In this document: piece after piece, positions 59,901 to 64,000 of the stretch
How positions within the stretch are numbered: the stretch's first letter is position 1
Layout: each line of letters opens with the position of its first letter
Position numbers and translations under genes: made by a program
Notes under the pieces: model-generated
Databases searched by the model: none
Seen by the model: only the letters and a program-made list of their open reading frames with translations
Told to the model about the DNA's origin: nothing
DNA from: Undaria pinnatifida
Lineage: Eukaryota; Sar; Phaeophyceae; Laminariales; Alariaceae
Assembly: GCA_012845835.1 (NCBI GenBank)
Contig: JABAKD010000030.1
Span: 8,593,805-8,657,804, forward strand
DNA length: 64,000 nucleotides
Reading direction: 5' to 3'

Positions 59901-61368
59901 TTTCTTACGCTTTATTTGGTTGCGTTGTTGGCGCTGTTTTTTTGTCTGTTGCAGGACATTGACATCAAGCGGAGCTGGCCGGGTTGCGTCATCGCAGAGC
60001 CATACGTGTTGGTCCGGAGCTTGCCCTACACGCGAGGGCAGGTGCGATTGTCCGAATCCTTGTGCTTGTTTGGAGTTTCTAGTTTCTGTATTTAGTTGAC
60101 GTGTGCGCCCTTCGACCGATGAGCCTAAGGCTCTGTCGCGCGGCTCATTCTACTGCCGTGTCTGTCTATGCGTGTGTCGTTTTTCACAGTAAAACACGAT
60201 TCTCTGCTTGTTGACCTCTATGATACATACGGGGTTAATTGTTCTGCAAGTGTAAAACTAGTCTGTTGGCTGCAGACACAACGGGCTTTGATGTCTGCAC
60301 AGATCATAGTTTGTAACTTCCGGAGGTTCACTGCTAGTGTTGCTCGTGCACTCTTAACGCTAGCGGCGCCTGTTGCTTCTGACGATTTGTCCTTTTTTGG
60401 CAGGCGGCGTCCATTGTGGTGGTGGCCTCTGACGGGGTGTGGGACTCGCTGTCGCAGACGAGAGTGTCCGATCTGGTAAGTGTCGATATATTGTCGATAT
60501 CCAACCAAGAACTCTGTACTCAAAAATATATGATTGGTACGTTACACGACTAAGTCCGGTGCAACCTGAGGCAATGCGGAGAACCCTGAGCCAACGAGCT
60601 TCAACACGTGTAGAGTCTGTGAAGCACATTTCTGGCAGTAAGCTGTTCTGTGCGCGCGTCCCAATTGTGCAACTACTTTTGCTGCTGAAGCGCAGTACTG
60701 TAGTAGCGTAGTGCTGCTGTTGTAGCATCTAGCGTAGTGCAGCGTTTCCGCCAGGACGAACTTCGGAGCTACACCCCCTGCTTACATTTGGTGGTGTGTC
60801 TGTGTGTGCGTGTATGAATCGGACGATCACGTGCGGAGGCGCGCGCGTCGGCATGAAAGCACTGTAAACGGTGTCTGGTTAGTCGGCCTCAGTCCGTTGT
60901 TCTTGTTGGGAGACAACATAGCTAGCATTGGAGGCTTCTCGTACGCAGTGGTCCCGGTTTTGGATGACAAAAGGAAAGTATTAACCCCCTTTTTTTTCGC
61001 GAAAGGGGGTCGAAGCGTGAACGAACGCCGAAGTGTGTGCTTCATATGATTTTGGAAATTGAACCACGCTGGTCTTTTCATCACGGAGAAGGGGTCGAAC
61101 CGCGAAGAAGTACCGAAAGAGTAGTGCTTCGTATCGTTTAGGAAATTGAACCACCCTCTTTTTCTAATCGCCGAAGAGTGTGCTTGTGTGCTTCGTGTAA
61201 TTTTGGAGGTGTGATACGACGTTGCTTGCCGCGACGCGTGCTTGACAGGTGACCGAGGCTTTCGCGAAGCAACAGAACCCACAAGAGGTGTCGGAACGGC
61301 TGGTGAGAGCGGCCAAGGATGCGGGAAGTGGCGACGACATCACGGCGGTTGTTGCTAAACTTGGATGA
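50956..61368 (+). CDS. PP2C-type protein phosphatase (10 exons)
   Basis: The family removes phosphate from Ser/Thr using two metal ions. Exons are 50956-51014, 51146-51230, 53874-53996, 54448-54540, 55264-55361, 56165-56220, 57879-57985, 59955-60041, 60404-60475 and 61249-61368. They total 900 nt, so 299 residues plus stop, with all phases consistent. Motifs in order are NEDR (38-41), FGVFDGHGG with metal Asp 71, AANVGDCQAIL (149-159), EKARI and GGRV, then GRVMGVLEPSRVIGD (194-208), ASDGVWD with Asp 246, and GSGDDITAVV (about 286-295). The metal-binding Asp residues are kept, so it should be active. GDC replaces the usual GDS, and Pro precedes HRA where Asp is common. The start was chosen because its exon has good context and fits the phase of exon 2. 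No targeting signal was evident. Substrate is unknown. Confidence 0.9.
51383..51470 (+). repeat. Dispersed repeat family R1, copy 4
   Basis: The core GCAGCCTGCAAAGATGAG is followed by GTCGAACTCACAGCTGACG and an AT-rich tail, in PP2C intron 2. Copies 4 to 7 lie within 2.4 kb of each other in this one intron. Confidence 0.7.
51531..51968 (+). repeat. Tandem duplication of about 240 bp
   Basis: Units start at about 51531 and 51770 with TTGGCGGTARGAGACG. They share GAGGCAGCAGCATCGCG, TGGTAGTCCACAGARTCACA and CGAAAAATCTA. A third partial unit may begin near 52045 (GGCGGAGGCAGCAGCAG). It lies in PP2C intron 2. Confidence 0.85.
52655..52745 (+). repeat. Dispersed repeat family R1, copy 5 (diverged)
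   Basis: It contains CGCGCAGCTTGCTACAG, GGTCGAACTCATAACTGAC and a TATTTTTTT end. Confidence 0.55.
53005..53090 (+). repeat. Dispersed repeat family R1, copy 6
   Basis: It contains TTACGCAGCTTGCAAAGATG, TTGTCGAACTCACAGCTGAC and the AT-rich end AATAATTATATAAA. Confidence 0.7.
53625..53710 (+). repeat. Dispersed repeat family R1, copy 7
   Basis: It contains CATCACACGCAGCTTGCAAA, CATGAGATTGGATGAAAC, TTCGATCTCACA and GTATTTGTATTTG, about 165 bp before PP2C exon 3. Confidence 0.7.
55517..55635 (+). repeat. Dispersed repeat family R3, copy 2
   Basis: This is the counterpart of 19768-19890 in the intron between PP2C exons 5 and 6, preceded by a G-run. Confidence 0.7.
56966..57045 (+). repeat. 40-bp tandem duplication
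   Basis: AGCAGATAGATGCNTMAATA and AACGTGTAYTG occur twice in a row, in the intron after PP2C exon 6. Confidence 0.85.
57320..57840 (+). repeat. Degenerate tandem duplication of about 245 bp
   Basis: Paired words include GGCCGYTCATGYAAC with GTCCGA (57345 and 57570), GATCTYCTCTCTTTCGA (57415 and 57640), CCTCCGCTCCTTTGA (57473 and 57695), and CCTCGCGYTCAATGCCAAC (57530 and 57815). It fills most of the intron before PP2C exon 7. Confidence 0.75.
58008..58723 (+). mobile_element. Foldback-type non-autonomous DNA element
   Basis: Perfect 18-bp outer inverted ends (AAGCTGGGCCGGCCAAGA at 58008-58025, complement at 58706-58723) enclose a second, imperfect inverted pair of about 70 bp (58075-58145 and 58222-58296). 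That pair contains TACTTGGCGAGCTCAAAAAA and its complement. There is no open frame of note. It lies in the PP2C intron 57986-59954, starting 23 bp after the donor. No clear target duplication was seen. Confidence 0.75.
58735..58945 (+). repeat. Tandem repeat, about four units of 55-65 bp
   Basis: The unit core AAATAGTCATTTTTACGAGC followed by GAAT recurs near 58770, 58828 and 58880, with a weaker copy near 58920. It directly follows the foldback element in the PP2C intron. Confidence 0.8.
58985..59065 (+). repeat. Dispersed repeat family R2, partial copy
   Basis: Only the first part (TTGTTGTTNTCACATTAACTC and GTCCGTGGTCACA) matches the other copies; the rest is unrelated. It lies in a PP2C intron just after a tandem array. 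Confidence 0.6.
61005..61200 (+). repeat. Degenerate tandem repeat, three units, in the last PP2C intron
   Basis: Shared words are GTGCTTCRTATNRTTTNGGA, AATTGAACCACSCT and CGCCGAAGWGTGTG. The array ends about 50 bp before the last exon acceptor. Confidence 0.75.
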
Positions 61369-64000
61369 GGTTCTGCCTCAGTTTCGGTTTGTTGACACCA
61401 ACCACGAGACAAACGTGCCACAGTGGTGATCTCCCTCTAGGACCGGTGTGTACCAGACTACAATACCGGCAGTATACCAGGCACCAGCACTATTGGGTAT
61501 AGTACCGATACTGGTACTATTGTTGGGAGAGTCACGGCAAGCGGTTGTTGGTGTTGGCACTCGCTTTCGGCAGTGCACGCGCGGCAGTAGCGAGGACGCT
61601 TTGTAAAGCTGTATACAGGTGGAGGTTCGCGTGAGAGACGCTAGGTATGCCTTGTATTTGGGGAAGTAGATCAGCGGAGGGGCGCTGTGTGTTGTATTTT
61701 GTATGGTATGTTGCAAATTGTGCGGCAAGAACGGGGGGGTGCTGTTCGGGGAACGGCTCGCGTGCTCGACCGTTGTATTGGAGCTGCAGTAGAGCTCTAC
61801 ATGAGCCGTAGATAATCAATAATTTGTTTAGGTACGGATGGTTCGCCGATTTTTGGATACCAAGCGTATCAAGCGCTGTGTATGGGGATTTACAACGTTT
61901 ATTTTTTCACGTTTTGAGTACATGAAAGATCGGTTATTGCTGCTGTGGTTCGGTGGTGATGCGTGCTTTCGGTCGACGTCGGTGACACTTCGACCTTCGG
62001 TTCGGCGGGCATTTTTTTTTTTCAAGTTTTCGATAGCATTGATATTTTACGTGATTTCACGTTTTTTACTTGGTTTCGTGACGTATCTTGCTTGGTCGTA
62101 TTGTCACACGTGTCCATCGTGCATGAGGGGTGAATATATTATGGTGCGGCTCGCCGATGCTTGTTTTTGATCGTTCGGATTCAAAACTATTTTATGTACC
62201 TCAGGGTTTTGTGCACAACTCGCGCTCGGACAAAACGATCGAACGGCACGATTTCTGCGACGGTAGCTGCTTCGGCAAATAAATGTCAAGTACTTTAGTG
62301 CATGCCTGCTCGAGAGGGGAAGGCGGTTGCACCCTCGACCCAGAAAAAGCAAAATACTCGTACAGAGCTATCAGCGGCACGCACGCGAATGGCTGCGATG
62401 TATATAATATATGGTGATTAATATATACCAGGTATAGATTGTCGTGTTATTGATTCCGGCCGCATATGAGGAGTCATCCTCTGGGATATCCTCACGGTTT
62501 AACTATTGCTGTAACATGCAACCGACGTAGATACCTACTGGAACGTCACCATAAACAAACTTCCAGGTGTCTCGCCACTTTCGGAGGCCACCCTCAGCAG
62601 TTTTCTGGCCTCTCAGACTACTTTCAGTTCTATATTGCGGACGGGGAAATATTTTTTCAAGTTCGATCCTCGAGTTTTTTATGCCGTTTGGAAATATTTT
62701 TTTCGGGATTAATTGTGTCATAGACTAAAGTTTCTCCTTTTGCTCTCTTTCCGTCTTTTCGTTGTTTCGCGTTGAGATTCATATTTTGTATTTTGTGCTC
62801 TACATAGACTATATACCACTGGCGGCAGCCCTCCATGTATGATGGTACTGCTAGTAGACATTTCACGACATTTTTTTTTTCGATTTGCGTCTTCTGCGCA
62901 CATCACGAGAAGGCCCTGCATAGTTTTCCCTGCACCACTGAGTTCTTGGCAGTTTCAAGCCGCCCCTTGCACCAAGTCGTGAGCGCCCTCTGCCCTCTGT
63001 TTGCTTTACATCATGTTCTATCTGCTTCCTTGAGCGAGGGCGCGGGCGACGTATAGCCGCCCGCGGAGCGCACAATATCACCATGTACCTCCCTACTTCT
63101 GTTGCAGCATACCTGATGCTTGATATTGAAGGGGCGATCTCACTGTGTGTCTGCCGCGGTTATCCTAGTTGTCCTGCCTAGTTGTCCTGCGGCTGTTCGC
63201 GCGACGGGAAGTTTGACCCTCACAACACTGGAAAGATGGTCCTCCCGTATTATTTCCAAGTAACCTGCCTTCAAAAGCGTGGGTCGTGCAGCTCTATCGG
63301 GGCTCAGGTTGTTCGATCGACCATGTTCTGCGTTTGTTTTTCTACTTCCTTGTTTCTGCGTAGCGCAAGGCGCAGGGCGAGGGCGACGTCTTTTATATAC
63401 GAAAGATCGTCACGGTCGATCTGCTACGCTTTGCTGTCGTCGCCAAACGCATCATCAGTGGGCAACGTGCCTGTCGTCGAACGCGGCTCCATCGTTTTTT
63501 GGGGGGAGGAATCTTCCATTTTGGCAGATTACTGAACACTTTTGTGCTAAACTGGCTGTCCGCGGCGGAGAGATCGTCGACACGGTTGAGGAGTCGCTGC
63601 AGCAGTAGGCAACTGATCGTGTTTCATGTATTCTAGCCGTACAGAGGAAGTTTTGCCGCGCTCCTCTGCTGCCTAAGGAATTGCTTGAAACTATCGAGTT
63701 CAAGGGTTTCGCGAACTGAAACTGCGCGTGCATGGTATGCATGTTTTTTAACTCGACCACGCAAGCTTAGCAACTAACAAAAAATCCCACACCACCTCCC
63801 GAAGACCCAAAGACTACGATATATCGTATCAACAGGAGCATCGCTACATCATATGTCAAACTGCGGGCTGTCCCGTGTTATGCCGGTTAGTATATACCAG
63901 CACATACAAGATAATACGTGAATCAATAATACTCTTTCTTTATATGAGAAAGAGACGATAGTAACGAACAGGCGCCTACTCGAACAGGCGCTTACTCGCC
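61369..64000. other. 3' flank of PP2C, no gene recognised
   Basis: No exon could be supported on either strand. A frame at 63350-63530 contains VERGSIVFWGEES, faintly like the FFFEYGxVVFW region of RMND1/DUF155 proteins, but nothing else of that family was found in phase. The window end shows a short duplication (CGAACAGGCGCYTACTCG twice at 63965-63999). Confidence 0.4.

Noticed and set aside
63350-63530. Possible exon with VERGSIVFWGEES, like RMND1/DUF155 proteins
   Set aside because: Only about a dozen residues resemble the family, upstream residues in phase do not match, and no splice signals support it.

Overview
The window is nuclear DNA of an intron-rich eukaryote. The exon-intron style, long repeat-filled introns, frequent C- or G-homopolymer runs, a Ty1/copia element and a PHD/AP2/ELM2/SANT gene suggest a stramenopile alga, most likely a brown alga. 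That assignment is inference; nothing in the window proves the species. No bacterial operons, rRNA genes, complete tRNA genes or CRISPR arrays were seen.

Layout. (1) 0-4 kb: a decayed tyrosine-recombinase fragment, short repeats, and the first exon of a small secreted cysteine-rich protein on the minus strand (3024-3230). (2) 4.4-30.8 kb, plus strand: one large gene that I assembled from 12 exons whose reading phases all agree. It encodes about 1243 residues with a BPTF-like PHD finger, two AP2 DNA-binding domains, an ELM2 domain split by about 530 low-complexity residues, and a SANT domain. Its introns hold tRNA-derived SINEs, nested MITEs and tandem repeats. (3) 31-36 kb: intergenic DNA with a local duplication, one copy of which carries a very young 375-bp TRIM retrotransposon while the other preserves the empty site. 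(4) 36.7-48.2 kb, minus strand: the TRAPP subunit TRAPPC4/Trs23 in at least four recognised exons. Its last intron contains a whole but decayed Ty1/copia element (36975-43130) in antisense orientation and a long CTTT microsatellite. (5) 48.2-50.9 kb: the spacer between the divergent TRAPPC4 and phosphatase genes. (6) 50.96-61.37 kb, plus strand: a ten-exon PP2C-type protein phosphatase of about 299 residues, with a foldback element and tandem repeats in its introns. (7) 61.4-64 kb: 3' flank without a convincing gene.

How the genes relate. The three main genes are ordinary single-copy types acting in separate processes: chromatin or transcription control, vesicle tethering, and phosphate signalling. 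Nothing suggests joint regulation, apart from the head-to-head arrangement of TRAPPC4 and PP2C. The most unusual object is the PHD-AP2-AP2-ELM2-SANT architecture. The second is the young TRIM with its matched empty site.

Limits. All exon borders were set by eye from GT/AG signals, phase continuity and family motifs. No database search or transcript evidence was available.
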